Assembly: GCF_000495855.1 (NCBI RefSeq) | Contig: NZ_AWGF01000003.1 | Location: 203,536-267,535, forward strand | Length of the DNA stretch: 64,000 nucleotides | Direction of reading: 5' to 3' | Origin: Asticcacaulis sp. YBE204 | GTDB taxonomy: Bacteria; Pseudomonadota; Alphaproteobacteria; Caulobacterales; Caulobacteraceae | Shown here: positions 7,621 to 16,146 of the stretch, piece after piece | Layout of the letters: each line of letters begins with the position of its first letter | Numbering within the stretch: position 1 is the stretch's first letter | Program-made: the position numbers and the translations under genes | Notes under the pieces: generated by a model | The model's database searches: none | The model's input: only the letters and a program-made list of their open reading frames with translations | Told to the model about the DNA's origin: nothing

Positions 7621-8139
7621 GTAACTTGTATCAGCGGAGCAATCCCCCTCACCCCAACCCTCTCCCCCAAGGGGAGAGGGGGTTAACGTTCTTACCCTCG
7701 CCCCTTGGGGGAGAGGGTTGGGGTGAGCGCCGGGTGAGGGGGCTGCCGCCGGGTGAAATTGAAACTCACGTGAGTCCACGCGCTCGGTAATACGGCCATC
7801 GATAACAGCCGCTAAAGTTTCAAGAACCGTATCCATATTATTCAGCACGTCCGAGTGCCAAAATCGCGCGACTGACCAGCCTTCGGCGTTCATGAAGACA
7901 TTGCGCTTACGGTCATGCTCGGATTCGATATGTTGACTGCCGTCAACTTCCACGACCAGTTTCAATTCGCGACAAGCAAAATCAGCGAAATGCGGGCCTA
8001 TCGGCTCCTGACGTCGAAACTTGATACCTGTCTGCTTATTTCGCAGCCTCAACCACAACCGCCCCTCTGCGGTATTATCGACTTTTCGCAAAGCCCGCGC
8101 ACATGCGATCTGATCAGGCGACGGCTTTTCCTGAAACAT
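7195..8139 (-). CDS. DUF559 (Vsr-like) endonuclease joined in frame to a RibD-like deaminase
   Basis: One open frame of 314 codons holds two unrelated domains. Residues 1-120 are a complete DUF559 domain of the restriction-endonuclease fold (AEGRLWLRLRN, KFRRQEPIGPHFADFACREL, LVVEVDGSQH, RFWHSDVL), with acidic residues E25, D53, E64 and D66 as likely metal site. Residues 134-165 (PSPGAHPNPLPQGARVRTL and on) are a translated palindromic repeat. From about residue 170 follows a zinc deaminase domain: GRTIPNPSVGCVIIRDG, GGRPHAEEAAL (catalytic His-Ala-Glu) and TLEPCGERSNGGCSC. The RibD reductase domain is absent. An ATG at 7618-7620 could start the deaminase alone. The DUF559 start is preceded by GAGGGGG, which is itself the edge of another repeat copy. 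Whether one fused or two separate proteins are made cannot be told from sequence. Confidence 0.8.
   Translation of the reverse strand: MFQEKPSPDQIACARALRKVDNTAEGRLWLRLRNKQTGIKFRRQEPIGPHFADFACRELKLVVEVDGSQHIESEHDRKRNVFMNAEGWSVARFWHSDVLNNMDTVLETLAAVIDGRITERVDSREFQFHPAAAPSPGAHPNPLPQGARVRTLTPSPLGGEGWGEGDCSADTSYMQRALEIGLFQLGRTIPNPSVGCVIIRDGMVIAEGATGDGGRPHAEEAALATLDNKAEGATAYVTLEPCGERSNGGCSCSQLLVEAGVKRVVFACEDPSPYASHIGTERLKAAGIAVETGLMADECAALIADFINNLPVKR
7644..7742. repeat. Palindromic repeat, family A (copy 2), translated inside a gene
   Basis: CCCCTCACCCCAACCCTCTC, then CCCCAAGGGGAGAGGGGG, a spacer, and the mirror module ending TTGGGGTGAGCGCCGGGTGA. It is the same family as 3418, 8143, 11055 and 50534. 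Uniquely, it lies inside an open frame and encodes residues 134-165 of the DUF559-deaminase gene. Confidence 0.88.
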
Positions 8140-8142
8140 AGA

Positions 8143-8240
8143 GCCCCCTCACCCGGCGCTTCGCGCCACCCTCTCCCCATTGGGGCGAGGGTAAAAAACG
8201 CCCCCTCTCCCCTGCTGGGAGAGGGTTGGGGTGAGGGGGA
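8143..8240. repeat. Palindromic repeat, family A (copy 3)
   Basis: CCCCCTCACCCGGCGCTTCG, CCACCCTCTCCCCATTGGGG, a spacer, then the mirror module ending GGGTTGGGGTGAGGGGG. It fills the gap between the end of gpmA and the start of the DUF559 gene; its left edge provides the GAGGGGG that serves as ribosome-binding site of that gene. Confidence 0.88.
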
Positions 8241-8251
8241 AAACCACGAAC

Positions 8252-8989
8252 TTACGCCTCTTTCGGGACGCCGTGTTCGGCCAGAACCGGCACCGGATTG
8301 GCGCGGCCCTCGTCGAGATACTTCGCCGCCAGAGGCTTAAGCGCGTCGTCAAGTTCGATAACCAGCGGGTTAGACGTCGGCACCTCAATTTCCAGAATCT
8401 CCGCCTCGCCCAGATTGAACAGCAGCTTGATGATAGCGCGGATCGAATTGCCGTGCGCCGCCACCAGCACCGTGTCGCCCGCCTTCAAGGCCGGGGCGAT
8501 GTCGCTTTCCCAGAACGGCAGGACGCGGTCGAGCGTCGTCTTCAGACTCTCGGTCACCGGCAGGGTCGCGCCCGTATAGCGACGGTCCTTGGCGAAGGCG
8601 TATTCGCTTTCGGCGCCCAGATCGGGCGGCGGCACGTCGTAAGACCGGCGCCAGATCTTGACCTGATCCTCACCGTGCAGGGCCGCAGTCTCGGCCTTGT
8701 CGAGGCCGGTCAGGCCGCCGTAGTGACGCTCGTTCAGACGCCAGTCCTTGATCACCGGCACGTAGCTTTGGCCCGCCGCGTCGAGCGCCAGATTGCAGGT
8801 GCGGATAGCGCGCGTCAGGACCGAGGTGAAGGCGCGCGAAATCTCAAGCCCTTCCTTGGCGATCAGTTCACCGCCCTTGATCGCCTGCTGCTCGCCCTCG
8901 GCGGTCAGGTTGACGTCGACCCAGCCGGTAAAACGATTTTCGAGGTTCCACTGGCTCTGGCCGTGGCGAAGCAGAATGAGTTTGGGCAT
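8252..8989 (-). CDS. gpmA: 2,3-bisphosphoglycerate-dependent phosphoglycerate mutase
   Basis: A 245-residue cytosolic enzyme that interconverts 3- and 2-phosphoglycerate in lower glycolysis through a phosphohistidine. The phosphoacceptor motif [10 protein letters not shown] lies at residues 6-15 (His9). [11 protein letters not shown] follows, then [17 protein letters not shown] near 89 with substrate-binding residues, and [13 protein letters not shown] near 178 with the second active-site His. The start is preceded by AGGTG. It lies 38 bases downstream of the MOSC gene on the same strand, and is the fourth glycolytic gene in the window although not part of the gap-pgk-fba unit. Confidence 0.96.
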   Translation of the reverse strand: MPKLILLRHGQSQWNLENRFTGWVDVNLTAEGEQQAIKGGELIAKEGLEISRAFTSVLTRAIRTCNLALDAAGQSYVPVIKDWRLNERHYGGLTGLDKAETAALHGEDQVKIWRRSYDVPPPDLGAESEYAFAKDRRYTGATLPVTESLKTTLDRVLPFWESDIAPALKAGDTVLVAAHGNSIRAIIKLLFNLGEAEILEIEVPTSNPLVIELDDALKPLAAKYLDEGRANPVPVLAEHGVPKEA

Positions 8990-9027
8990 CCGGACACCTG
9001 TCTGATTTAAGTATCCAAGCTATAGGA

Positions 9028-9822
9028 TCACTCGACCAGAGGGTCAACCGGATCGCCCGCGCGAATCCGCCCGCCCTCGATAATCCGGCAATAGATACCG
9101 CAGTCACGGTGACCGTAATGCTCCCACAGCGCCGTGACGATTTCGGCATCGCGCTCGGCGGTGTCGGGGTTCACATGCGTCGCCACGCAGCGGACGATGG
9201 GCTTGAGCACTTCCAGCAACGGACCGTCATCACCGATACGGATTTGCTTGCCGACCCACTGATGGTCCTCGAACGCACTCCACCCTTCGACCCAGATATT
9301 GGCGCGCAGCCGTTGCGGGTCCAAGTCCCGGCCCATCCGTTGCGACAGATCGCGCAGACTGTTCAGATTGAGGATCGACACAAACCCCTTGGCCGAGTCG
9401 GTAAAGCGATAACGGTCGATCACCCCTTCGCGGATATCGAGAAAGCGCAGAGGCTGGGCGACCGGATCGTAATCCTCATGCGCCACCAGCACGGTTTCGA
9501 CGTGGCGCTCCAAGGCGTGCCGCCCGGCGTCGTTGGTCAGGTCGAAGGCGCGGTCCCCTATATAGAGTCGCTCACCGACCTCGTCGTAGCGGGTGCGCAA
9601 TCGCGCCACGGCGGGATAGCGCGCCAGCACGGCGTATTTCATCTTGGACAGGAACTTCGGTTCGGCCTTGTCGTAGCCGGAATGCCCGACCTCCAGCGCA
9701 AAGATGCGGTCGAAGGGAAAGAAATGATCGGCGATCAGACAGGTGTCCTCGACCCGTTCAGGCGTAAAGCCCTTGATCGGATACCGCCACAGGGAATCGA
9801 TGGTGCCATTGGTGGGGTGCAT
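9028..9822 (-). CDS. MOSC domain protein (YcbX/MOSC_N type)
   Basis: A 264-residue protein with an N-terminal MOSC_N beta-barrel (TIDSLWRYPIKGFTPERVED at residues 6-25, RIFALEVGHSGYD near 42) and a C-terminal MOSC domain (FVSILNLNSLRDLSQRMGRD near 150, RLRANIWVEGW near 173, and VLKPIVRCVATHVNPDTAER near 208 with the conserved Cys). MOSC proteins bind sulfur and molybdenum cofactor; the YcbX type works with oxidised substrates. The ATG at 9822 is chosen because the domain begins right after it; an upstream in-frame extension would only translate repeat-like intergenic DNA. It probably forms a transcript with gpmA. Confidence 0.88.
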   Translation of the reverse strand: MHPTNGTIDSLWRYPIKGFTPERVEDTCLIADHFFPFDRIFALEVGHSGYDKAEPKFLSKMKYAVLARYPAVARLRTRYDEVGERLYIGDRAFDLTNDAGRHALERHVETVLVAHEDYDPVAQPLRFLDIREGVIDRYRFTDSAKGFVSILNLNSLRDLSQRMGRDLDPQRLRANIWVEGWSAFEDHQWVGKQIRIGDDGPLLEVLKPIVRCVATHVNPDTAERDAEIVTALWEHYGHRDCGIYCRIIEGGRIRAGDPVDPLVE

Positions 9823-9844
9823 CCGTTCCGCTCCAACATCCGGG

Positions 9845-9864
9845 TGCAGGGGCGAGCCCCTGCA
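9845..9864. repeat. Short perfect palindrome TGCAGGGGC-GAGCCCCTGCA
   Basis: TGCAGGGGCGAGCCCCTGCA at 9845-9864, with 8-base arms around a four-base centre, followed on the plus strand by ATCTTTTTT. It sits between prfA and the MOSC gene, both on the minus strand, so the T-run faces the wrong way for terminating them. It is probably another intergenic palindrome. Confidence 0.5.
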
Positions 9865-9906
9865 ATCTTTTTTCAGCGCGCATCTTAATCGGAAACGAAG
9901 TTCGGC

Positions 9907-9944
9907 GTAGCCAAAACCGCAATGCACTTTTCCGGATGCGCTTA
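9907..9944. repeat. Palindromic repeat, family C (copy 2)
   Basis: On the minus strand it begins at the prfA stop codon and reads GCGCATCCGGAAAAGTGCAT then TGCGGTTTTGGCTACGCCG. It matches the copy at 5845-5886 in the GGAAAAGTG...TGCGGTTTT core and in its position immediately after a stop codon. Confidence 0.55.
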
Positions 9945-11018
9945 TCCCAACTCCTCCGCCAGCATGGCCAGACGTTCGGCCTGATCCTCGTTGATCAGGG
10001 CGTTGATCATCTGATCCATGTCGCCTTCCATGAACTGCGGCAGGTTATAGAGCGTCAGGTTGATGCGGTGGTCCGATACGCGGCCCTGCGGATAGTTGTA
10101 GGTGCGGATGCGTTCCGACCGGTCGCCGGAGCCGACCTGCGATTTACGCGCATCCGAACGCGCGGTGTCGAGCGCCGTGCGCTGCTGATCGTAAAGACGC
10201 GCCTTGAGGTTGCGCATGGCGATGGCGCGGTTCATGTGCTGCGATTTTTCCGACGAGGTCACCACGATGCCCGACGGCATGTGGGTGATGCGCACCGCCG
10301 AGTCGGTCTTGTTGACGTGCTGCCCGCCGGAACCCGAGGCACGGTAGGTGTCGATGCGGATATCCTTGTCGAGGATTTCGATTTCGACGTCCTCGGCTTC
10401 GGGCAGAACAGCCACGGTGGCCGCCGAGGTATGGATACGACCGCCCGCTTCGGTGGCCGGGACGCGCTGAACACGGTGGACGCCGGATTCGAATTTCAGC
10501 TTGCCGAACACGCCCTCGCCCGTCACCGAGGCGATAATTTCTTTGTAACCGCCCGCGTCGCCTTCGCTGATAGAGTCGATTTCGACGCGCCAGCCCTGAG
10601 ACGCCGCATAGCGCGAATACATGCGGAACAGGTCGCCGGCGAAGATCGCGGCTTCGTCGCCACCGGTCCCCGCGCGCACTTCAAGGATGGCCGAGGCGTT
10701 CTCGTCCTTGTCCTTGGGCGCCAGCAGGAGCGCCACGCCATGCTCCAGTTCGGGGAGTTTGGTTTTCAGTTCCTGAAACTCTTCCTGCGCCAGCGGCGAC
10801 AGTTCGGGATCGTTGAGCGCGATCATTTCCTCAAGCTCAGGGGCCGAGGCGCGCGCCTTGAGCAGCGCGGTGACGGCGTCGACCACAGGCTTAAGCTCCG
10901 CGTGTTCCTTTGACAGCTTGACGATCTCGGTGCCGTCGGTCGCCGATTCCATGCGCGCCTCGATCATTTTGAAGCGATCGACGACCTGATCGAGTTTGGC
11001 CTGCGGCAGATGTATCAA
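9942..11018 (-). CDS. prfA: Peptide chain release factor 1
   Basis: A 358-residue class I release factor that recognises UAA and UAG stop codons and triggers peptide release on the ribosome. The codon-recognition PxT-type motif appears as [20 protein letters not shown], and the catalytic [19 protein letters not shown] holds the GGQ loop. The N-terminal coiled domain is of normal length. I chose a TTG start at 11018 because GAGG lies eight bases upstream and the resulting [16 protein letters not shown] matches the usual RF1 N-terminus. A GTG at 11063 would add 15 residues encoded partly by a family A repeat. Its usual partner prmC is not adjacent. Confidence 0.95.
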   Translation of the reverse strand: MIHLPQAKLDQVVDRFKMIEARMESATDGTEIVKLSKEHAELKPVVDAVTALLKARASAPELEEMIALNDPELSPLAQEEFQELKTKLPELEHGVALLLAPKDKDENASAILEVRAGTGGDEAAIFAGDLFRMYSRYAASQGWRVEIDSISEGDAGGYKEIIASVTGEGVFGKLKFESGVHRVQRVPATEAGGRIHTSAATVAVLPEAEDVEIEILDKDIRIDTYRASGSGGQHVNKTDSAVRITHMPSGIVVTSSEKSQHMNRAIAMRNLKARLYDQQRTALDTARSDARKSQVGSGDRSERIRTYNYPQGRVSDHRINLTLYNLPQFMEGDMDQMINALINEDQAERLAMLAEELG

Positions 11019-11054
11019 CGGAAAAACCTCGGCGGTGGCGGGTGATAGGAAGAG

Positions 11055-11097
11055 GCCCCTCACCCTAACCCTCTCCCCGTAAACGGGGCGAGGGGAT
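11055..11097. repeat. Palindromic repeat, family A (copy 4, single module)
   Basis: GCCCCTCACCCTAACCCTCT then CCCCGTAAACGGGGCGAGGGG. It is a single-module copy between the GST gene and prfA, both on the minus strand, and lies just downstream of the GST stop codon. Confidence 0.75.
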
Positions 11098-11120
11098 TTA
11101 AGGAAAGGAGCCGTATAAAC

Positions 11121-11723
11121 TTAAGACGGATAGGTGTCGATAAAGGATTGGCGTTTTTCCAGCGTCGCGGTCAGGGCCGCAACTTTCGGCGCGTTGGCCA
11201 GCCAGTCGATATCGGGAAAACGGAACACCGCATAGGTCGCCGCAATCGCTACCGACATCTCGGCCAGACCGTATTCTGCGTCGTCCACAACCGCCGGACA
11301 GACTGCTTCTATGGCGGCAAACCCGCGATGTATCCCCTCTTCCCAGCGCTTCAGCCAGAAAGCCGAACGTTCGCTTTCCGGGCGGCGGGTTTCGATCACC
11401 CGCTTGACGCTGGCTTCCAGCACGCCCTGCGTCAGGGCCATGAGTTGCCGCGCGGCCCAGTAGGCCTCGCCTTCCGGATAGAGGGCAACCTCGCCATAAT
11501 GCGCCACCAGCCATTCGCAGATCAGGGTCGAGTCGATGAAGGTTTCGCCCGCGTCGGTCACCAGCGCGGGAATCTGGGCAAAAGGGTTAACGGCGACGTG
11601 GTCCGGCGCGCTGTCGGTGGTCACCACCGGCACCATTTGCACCTGATCCGTCAACGCAAGCTCTTGAACAAGGATGCGGCACTTTCGCGCAAACGGCGAT
11701 CCGGAATTGATAAACAGCTTCAT
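11121..11723 (-). CDS. Glutathione S-transferase family protein
   Basis: A 200-residue soluble enzyme with the two-domain GST fold. Residues 1-78 form the thioredoxin-like domain (MKLFINSGSPFARKCRILVQ, with Ser9 in the usual catalytic region; NPFAQIPALVTDAGETFIDS with the cis-Pro and the ESxxI-like glutathione-binding turn, here DSTLICEW). The all-helical domain follows. The start at 11723 is set by GCGGAGG five bases upstream; an in-frame ATG 48 bases earlier lacks such a signal. The substrate is unknown; detoxification or stress conjugation is possible. It probably precedes prfA on the same strand but is separated from it by a repeat. Confidence 0.92.
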   Translation of the reverse strand: MKLFINSGSPFARKCRILVQELALTDQVQMVPVVTTDSAPDHVAVNPFAQIPALVTDAGETFIDSTLICEWLVAHYGEVALYPEGEAYWAARQLMALTQGVLEASVKRVIETRRPESERSAFWLKRWEEGIHRGFAAIEAVCPAVVDDAEYGLAEMSVAIAATYAVFRFPDIDWLANAPKVAALTATLEKRQSFIDTYPS

Positions 11724-11911
11724 GAGCACCTCCGCGAGAATATGGCCTGAATGCGGCGCAACCCTTTGCACGTCAAGGGAAATTCATCACACAACCCCGT
11801 CCATAACTCTATAAATCCTTAAAAACAAAAGTTTTTTCATTTGTCATAATTTTAAGGGTTTGCCGGTACGGTGCCGTATTATCAGTTCCCGTAACTCAGA
11901 ATGAGATCCTC

Positions 11912-14140
11912 GTGAAACGAGACCGGAGTGAATTAAGACTTTTGACCCCCATGACCGTCGTGGTGGTCGCGGCGATGTGCGCCCTGATCGGCTCACTGTG
12001 GATGTGGGCGGTGCAGACCGACAAGGCCAGCCTGACGCGCGAAGAAAACCTCGTCCGCGTCGGCATCAATGTCTATGCCGAAAACAACGCCCGCCTGATG
12101 GCCCCGATGACCATCTGGAGCACGGCGGTCGAAAACACGGCGGTCAAGTTCAACCACACCTGGGTCGCCGACAATTACGGCAGCTATTTCGAGGAATATC
12201 TGGCCTATGAGCGCACCTTCGTGCTCGATGCCGCCGATAAGCCGGTCTTCGTCTGGCACGACAAGGCCGAACGCAACCCCGAACTCTATTCCGAATTCAA
12301 GGGCCCGGTGCAGAACATGGCGCTGGCCCTGCGCCAGAAATACCGCGAGCAGCGCGCCGCGCACCTGCCGTTCAAATCGCGCAGCAACGCCATGTCGGGC
12401 CTCGCCGTCGCCAACGGACATATCTATATGCTGGGCGCCAGCCTCGTCCTGCCGGACGAGCACGACGAGCGCCTGAATCAATATACGCCCTATATGGTGG
12501 TCGGCGTCCATCAGATCACCCCGGCGGAGTTGATCGAACTGGCGCACCAACACATGCTGGCCGATATTTCGCTGGTCAAGCCGGGACAGATTCTCGACGC
12601 CCGCGCCGCGCGTCTCGCCTTTCACGACGTCAGCGACGAGACAAAAGCCGAACTGACCTGGATGCCCGACCGCCCCGGTCAGACCATGTTCATCCATGCG
12701 CTGGTTCCCGTCCTGTTCGTGGGTTTCAGCCTTGGTGCTATCGCGCTGCTGCTGCTGTTCCAGACCAACAAGACCGCCCGCAGCCTGATCGCTTCCGAAG
12801 CGCGCGCCAAGCATATGGCGCTGCACGACAACCTGACCGGCCTGCCTAACCGCACCCTGTTCGCCGACCGCCTGACCCAGGCGACCGAGCGCCTGCGCCG
12901 TCAGGGCGGCCACGTCGCCGTCTTCTGCATCGGGCTCGACCGCTTCAAGGACGTCAACGACACGCTGGGCCATTCGGCCGGCGACGAACTGATCCGCGTC
13001 AGTGCCAGCCGCATCGCCGGGATGATCCGTTCGGGCGACACCCTGGCGCGGCTGGGCGGCGACGAATTCGTCATCATCCAGACCGACACCGACCCGTCGT
13101 CCGCCGCGGCCCTCGCCAAGCGCGTGCTGGAAAACCTCAGCGGCAATGTTACGCTGGAAAGCGGCCAGGTCTATTCGTCCTGTTCGATCGGCGTCACCTT
13201 GCTGCACGAAGGCGACATCGAGGCCGCCGAAGCCCTGCGTCAGGCCGACCTCGCCCTTTACCGCGCCAAGGAATCCGGCCGTGCCCAGTTCGCCTTCTTC
13301 GAGGTCGAAATGGACGCCACGATCAAGCTGCGCAAGCAACTGGAAACGGGCTTACGCGAAGCCATCCACGTCGAGGCCATCGAGGTCGTCTATCAGCCAC
13401 AGGTCGACCACTACGGTCACATCGTCGGCGTCGAAGCGCTGGCCCGCTGGACGCATCCGACGCGCGGCCCGATCAGCCCGGCCTATTTCGTGCCGCTGGC
13501 CGAAGAGTGCGGCCTGATGATGGAGCTGGGGACGCTGATCATGAAACGCGCCATGCTCGACTCCAAGCGCTGGCCGGGACTGAAGGTCGCGATCAACGTC
13601 TCGGCGACGCAACTGCGTTCGCCGCGCTTCATGCCCGAACTGAAGGCGCTTCTGTCGGAAACCGGCGTCGAGCCGCGCCATATCGAGATCGAGATCACCG
13701 AAGGCGTCCTGCTCAACGACGATACCTCGACCCAGCACACCCTGAACGCCCTGCGCCAGATGGGTTTCTCCATCGCGCTCGACGATTTCGGCACGGGTTA
13801 TTCGTCGCTTGGTTACCTCAGCCGCTATCCCGTCGACAAGATCAAGATCGACCGCTCGTTCGTGTCGAATCTGGGCGTCGATCCGGACGCCGAGGCGGTA
13901 ATCCGCGCCATCATCAAGCTGGCCAAAGCGCTGAACCTCAACATCGTCGCCGAGGGCGTGGAAACCAAGGCCCAGCGCAACATCCTGCGTCAGGCGGGCT
14001 GCGCCATCATCCAGGGCTATCTGTTCTCCAAGCCCGTGGCGGTGGGCGAGATCGACCTGATGCGCGACGCCCAGCCTCAGGCGCAGGTGACGCACATCAA
14101 CCGCGCCCGCGCCCGTCATGTGGGGGTTTTGAGAGGCTAA
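11912..14140 (+). CDS. CHASE4-GGDEF-EAL c-di-GMP signalling protein
   Basis: A 742-residue inner-membrane protein that can both make and degrade cyclic di-GMP. One transmembrane helix (about 12-34) is followed by a periplasmic CHASE4-type sensor (about 35-260; NNARLMAPMTIWSTAVENTA), a second helix (about 262-285), a GGDEF domain (RLGGDEF near 382, with the inhibitory-site RSGD five residues upstream) and an EAL domain (EALARW near 507, then NVSATQL, EITEGVLL, DDFGTGYSS, KIKIDRSFV and EGVETKAQ). All catalytic motifs of both domains appear intact. The start is GTG. The AT-rich upstream region 11772-11911 is the likely promoter. The gene stands alone. Confidence 0.95.
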   Translation: MKRDRSELRLLTPMTVVVVAAMCALIGSLWMWAVQTDKASLTREENLVRVGINVYAENNARLMAPMTIWSTAVENTAVKFNHTWVADNYGSYFEEYLAYERTFVLDAADKPVFVWHDKAERNPELYSEFKGPVQNMALALRQKYREQRAAHLPFKSRSNAMSGLAVANGHIYMLGASLVLPDEHDERLNQYTPYMVVGVHQITPAELIELAHQHMLADISLVKPGQILDARAARLAFHDVSDETKAELTWMPDRPGQTMFIHALVPVLFVGFSLGAIALLLLFQTNKTARSLIASEARAKHMALHDNLTGLPNRTLFADRLTQATERLRRQGGHVAVFCIGLDRFKDVNDTLGHSAGDELIRVSASRIAGMIRSGDTLARLGGDEFVIIQTDTDPSSAAALAKRVLENLSGNVTLESGQVYSSCSIGVTLLHEGDIEAAEALRQADLALYRAKESGRAQFAFFEVEMDATIKLRKQLETGLREAIHVEAIEVVYQPQVDHYGHIVGVEALARWTHPTRGPISPAYFVPLAEECGLMMELGTLIMKRAMLDSKRWPGLKVAINVSATQLRSPRFMPELKALLSETGVEPRHIEIEITEGVLLNDDTSTQHTLNALRQMGFSIALDDFGTGYSSLGYLSRYPVDKIKIDRSFVSNLGVDPDAEAVIRAIIKLAKALNLNIVAEGVETKAQRNILRQAGCAIIQGYLFSKPVAVGEIDLMRDAQPQAQVTHINRARARHVGVLRG

Positions 14141-14209
14141 CAACCTTTGTAAGACGATGTTATGCGAAAAGCGGATATGCTGTGGGAAACCTGATAAGAG
14201 GAAATTCCC

Positions 14210-14593
14210 ATGCGCAAATCCGCTTTTTCCGTCTGTGTACTCGGTCTCGCCCTGCTGTCGGGCTGTTCCAGCTATATTCAGGGCGGCGACCTGATCCGTC
14301 CCAACGAAGCCACCGGCACACTGCGCCTGACCAACGATACCGGCGCACCGATCGGCGTCGTTCTGGTGTCGAACTGCAACCATTCGACCTATGGCCTGAA
14401 CCGCTTGCCCAAAGACTATTCGATCCCCAACGGCGGCTATTACGATTTCAAGGTCTCGGCGGGGTGCTGGGACGTCAGCGCCGGGCGCGTTCTGGGCCAC
14501 AATAGCTGGTCCGAAGGCCGCAAGCGCGTGACGGTCAATGCCAACAGCATCACCAACCTCACCTCGCAGACTATGTCGGAAAAGCGGAACTAA
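14210..14593 (+). CDS. Predicted lipoprotein of unknown function
   Basis: A 127-residue protein with a clear lipoprotein signal: basic MRKSAF, a hydrophobic core, and lipobox LLSGC with the modified Cys at residue 19. The mature part (TGTLRLTNDTGAPIGVVLVS, then SIPNGGYYDFKVSAGCWDVS) looks like a small beta-rich domain with two further cysteines. The start is supported by AAGAGGAAA eight bases upstream. I do not recognise a named family. It follows the c-di-GMP gene by about 70 bases with its own ribosome-binding site and could be cotranscribed with it. Confidence 0.82.
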   Translation: MRKSAFSVCVLGLALLSGCSSYIQGGDLIRPNEATGTLRLTNDTGAPIGVVLVSNCNHSTYGLNRLPKDYSIPNGGYYDFKVSAGCWDVSAGRVLGHNSWSEGRKRVTVNANSITNLTSQTMSEKRN

Positions 14594-14598
14594 GCTTC

Positions 14599-14742
14599 AT
14601 GGAAGATCGCGAAATTCGTCTCAACGCTTTACGCGCGCATCTTGCCGAAGGGGCGGAAGACGCTCGGCAGGGCAAGTTTGTCGAATATGATCTCGACAAC
14701 TTCATCGCCGAGATGGACGAAGAAACAAACGCTTCAGACTGA
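14599..14742 (+). CDS. ParD-like antitoxin C-terminal fragment, orphan
   Basis: A 47-residue frame beginning six bases after the lipoprotein stop codon, preceded by GCGGAA. The segment LNALRAHLAEGAEDARQGKF followed by VEYDLDNFIAEMDEE resembles the C-terminal, toxin-wrapping region of ParD/CopG-type antitoxins. The N-terminal ribbon-helix-helix DNA-binding part is missing and no ParE toxin follows; instead a palindromic repeat begins 15 bases downstream. It may be a decayed toxin-antitoxin remnant or a small protein that only resembles ParD. Confidence 0.5.
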   Translation: MEDREIRLNALRAHLAEGAEDARQGKFVEYDLDNFIAEMDEETNASD

Positions 14743-14756
14743 CCGCCATGAGAAAA

Positions 14757-14953
14757 TCATACCTCCCCGGCGTGCCGGGGAGGGGAACCATGAGCGGAGC
14801 GAAACGAAGTTCGGCGAAGCCAATGGTGGTGGGGTGGTCTTGCGGAGATTCAACAACCACTGTCATAAGAAAGCAAGAACCCCCACCACCACATCTCACT
14901 CACTGCGTTCGCTCGTGCGGTCCCCCTCCCCAACAAGTTGGGGAGGTATAATA
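14757..14953. repeat. Palindromic repeat, family B (copy 1)
   Basis: Outer arms ATACCTCCCCGGCGTGCCGG (left) and CCCCAACAAGTTGGGGAGGT (right) each form their own hairpin, and an inner pair GGTGGTGGGG/CCCCCACCACC spans the element. Similar composite elements occur at 19014, 29360, 42837, 43794 and 47622. It lies between the ParD fragment and the ispG stop codon. Confidence 0.82.
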
Positions 14954-14956
14954 AGA

Positions 14957-16084
14957 CTAAACCTCTACCGCCGCTTTTGCCGCGTGGGCTTCGACCAGTT
15001 CGACGATATGTTCGATCATATCGTCATTGCCGATCTTGTGGTCGGGCTTGCCGGCCATATAGACCATGCCCGCCCCGGCCCCGCCGCCGGTGAAGCCGAC
15101 ATCGGTATAGAGCGCCTCGCCCGGCCCGTTGACGACGCAGCCGATGATCGACAGCGACATCGGCGTCGAAATGTGCGCCAGCCGTTCCTCAAGCTTGGCC
15201 ACCGTATCGATGACGTTAAACCCCTGACGGGCGCAGGACGGGCAGGCGATGATATTGACACCGCGGTGACGCAGCCCCAGCGATTTCAGGATATCGAAGC
15301 CGACCTTGATCTCCTCGACCGGATCGGCGGCCAGAGAGACGCGGATCGTGTCGCCGATCCCGGCCCACAGCAGATTGCCGAGCCCGATGGCCGATTTGAT
15401 CGTCCCGGTACGCAGCGGTCCGGCCTCGGTCACCCCGATATGCAGCGGGCAGTCGATGGCGTCAGCCAGGGCCTGATAGGCGGCCACGGTGAGGAAGACG
15501 TCCGACGCCTTGACCGAAATCTTGAACTCGTGGAAGTCGTTGTCGCGCAGGATATTGGCGTGGAACAGGGCGCTGTCGACCATAGCGTCGGGGCACGGTT
15601 CGCCGTATTTTTCCAGCAGTTCTTTTTCCAGCGACCCGGCATTGACGCCGATACGCATCGAACAGCCGTAATCCTTGGCCGCCTTGATCACTTCGCGCAC
15701 CCGGTCGGGCGAGCCGATATTGCCGGGATTGATGCGCAGGCAGGCCGCCCCCGCCATGGCCGCCTCGATGCCGCGTTTGTAGTGGAAATGGATGTCGGCG
15801 ACGATCGGCACATTGACCTGACGGACGATCTCTTTCAGAGCGACGGTGGATTCGACGTCCGGACACGAGACGCGGACGATATCGGCCCCCGCTTCTTCGA
15901 GGCCGTGAATCTGACGCACGGTCGCATCGACATCGTGCGTTTTCGTATTGGTCATAGACTGCACGGTGATCGGGGCGTCGCCGCCGACCAGCACTTTACC
16001 CACCCTGATCTGACGGCTCTTGCGGCGTTCGATCATGCGCCAGGGGCGAACGTGGGTGTGGTCGTGCGAACTCATAGGATACAT
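14957..16084 (-). CDS. ispG: 4-Hydroxy-3-methylbut-2-enyl diphosphate synthase (flavodoxin)
   Basis: A 375-residue [4Fe-4S] enzyme of the non-mevalonate (MEP) isoprenoid pathway that converts MEcPP to HMBPP. The N-terminal TIM-barrel carries [20 protein letters not shown] and [20 protein letters not shown]. The cluster-binding part has CPSCARQGF near residue 280 and [20 protein letters not shown] near 315, which supply the three cysteines. Two in-frame ATGs (16084 and 16075) are possible and neither has a strong ribosome-binding site. The gene lies 62 bases downstream of the RodZ-like gene on the same strand, a pairing I recall from other Caulobacterales. Confidence 0.95.
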   Translation of the reverse strand: MYPMSSHDHTHVRPWRMIERRKSRQIRVGKVLVGGDAPITVQSMTNTKTHDVDATVRQIHGLEEAGADIVRVSCPDVESTVALKEIVRQVNVPIVADIHFHYKRGIEAAMAGAACLRINPGNIGSPDRVREVIKAAKDYGCSMRIGVNAGSLEKELLEKYGEPCPDAMVDSALFHANILRDNDFHEFKISVKASDVFLTVAAYQALADAIDCPLHIGVTEAGPLRTGTIKSAIGLGNLLWAGIGDTIRVSLAADPVEEIKVGFDILKSLGLRHRGVNIIACPSCARQGFNVIDTVAKLEERLAHISTPMSLSIIGCVVNGPGEALYTDVGFTGGGAGAGMVYMAGKPDHKIGNDDMIEHIVELVEAHAAKAAVEV

Positions 16085-16146
16085 TCTATAGGAGAAATCT
16101 TGCTCCTATTTAGGCGCTTCCCGGCCTTTGCGCTACATTTAGTTCG

